Source of the DNA: Verrucomicrobiaceae bacterium | GTDB lineage: Bacteria; Verrucomicrobiota; Verrucomicrobiia; Opitutales; Intestinicryptomonadaceae | Assembly (NCBI GenBank): GCA_015061955.1 | Contig: SUVO01000015.1 | Span: forward strand, 1-63,193 | Direction: 5' to 3' | Length of the DNA stretch: 63,193 nucleotides | Part shown: one piece after another, positions 63,105 through 63,193 of the stretch | How positions within the stretch are numbered: position 1 is the stretch's first letter | Layout of the letters: every line of letters starts with the position of its first letter | Made by a program: the position numbers and the translations under genes | The notes under the pieces: generated by a model | Databases searched by the model: none | The model's input: the letters and a program-made list of their open reading frames with translations, nothing else | What the model was told of the DNA's origin: nothing

Positions 63105-63193
63105 GTGGTGTCTGCTAAAAGAGATGTTTGCGAGTTGGTGGAGCTGTGCTACGCACTGCCCACCCGAGCAGACGCTCTTTTAGCTACAAGCAC
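63105..63193 (+). ncRNA. Start of a structured RNA, possibly 6S RNA (partial, cut by window end)
   Basis: GC-richer than its surroundings and with no reading frame. GAGATGTTTGCGAG (63121-63134) matches 12 of 14 bases of the 5' part of E. coli 6S RNA. The later CACCCGAGC recalls its CCCUGAGC segment. A local hairpin is formed by GGTGG...GTGC-TAC-GCAC...CCACC. Two longer helices are possible: GTCTGCT with AGCAGAC, and GCTAAAAGAG (63114-63123) with CTCTTTTAGC (63175-63184). They share three bases and interleave, so they are alternatives. The 3' half is outside the window, which prevents a firm call. Confidence 0.4.

Overview
The window is AT-rich, gene-dense bacterial chromosome with Gram-negative envelope genes: signal peptides, a beta-barrel porin, a TonB-type energy transducer, RseP, and Tat-like leaders. 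I lean towards the PVC superphylum, probably a low-GC, possibly host-associated Verrucomicrobiota (Opitutae-like). The reasons are the order uppS-cdsA-dxr-rseP-ispG, the long ~600-residue IspG, a DUF3450/TtpC-type TonB operon, GYF_2/DUF4328 membrane proteins and a GAP1-like/GTPase locus. No rRNA is present, so this placement is inference. I see no CRISPR array, transposase, integrase or prophage gene; most of the window is core chromosome.

Layout. 1-460: tRNA-Val with its terminator, and a 22-bp inverted repeat at the left edge. 734-4966: exported proteins (one unrecognised, a metallophosphoesterase, a C39-like protease) and a possibly truncated secreted peptide. 5026-7385 (minus): LysM protein, Nudix hydrolase, DciA-like protein and carbon-nitrogen hydrolase in one tight operon. 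7475-13175 (plus): GlnD, a membrane-bound sugar-nucleotide 4,6-dehydratase and a TorF-type porin. 13536-14414 (minus): tRNA-Met and rplU-rpmA. 14697-15772 (minus): ECF sigma factor and probable anti-sigma factor, divergent from a long plus-strand operon (15965-25708). That operon begins with four genes: a zinc-ribbon TRAFAC-like GTPase, a GAP1-N-like membrane protein, a 940-residue coiled-coil membrane protein and a GYF-domain membrane protein. It continues with nadK, a small membrane protein, a YihY/BrkB protein and pdxH, and ends at a strong bidirectional terminator.

25758-35430: a pilin-like protein, a GH78-type glycosidase, ndk, rsmG, an exported esterase, riboflavin synthase, an EEP-family phosphatase/nuclease, a GYF/DUF4328 protein, mnmE, a small membrane protein and a DUF192 lipoprotein. 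35499-45395 is one very compact plus-strand run: an M24 peptidase; a complete TonB2-like module (DUF3450-like, TtpC-like, ExbB, ExbD, TonB, TPR); folP-folB-folK; rsmI; a Ppx/GppA phosphatase; and an exported nucleoside hydrolase. 45472-50406 is gyrB-gyrA (minus).

50407-50972 is a gene-free stretch carrying a terminator nested in a longer inverted repeat, plus one copy of a dispersed 23-bp repeat. 50973-57268 (minus) is the isoprenoid/envelope operon uppS-cdsA-dxr-rseP-ispG, preceded by the SRP RNA gene. 57572-62087 (minus): fabG, a PHP-domain protein, queF, an MECR-like reductase and a lipoprotein. The right end has cysE (plus), the second copy of the dispersed repeat, a terminator, and the start of a structured RNA that may be 6S RNA.

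The strongest candidate for a little-described system is the GTPase/GAP1-like/coiled-coil/GYF operon at 15965-22277 with its divergent ECF sigma/anti-sigma pair. The assignment rests on motifs read by eye and on recalled family resemblance.
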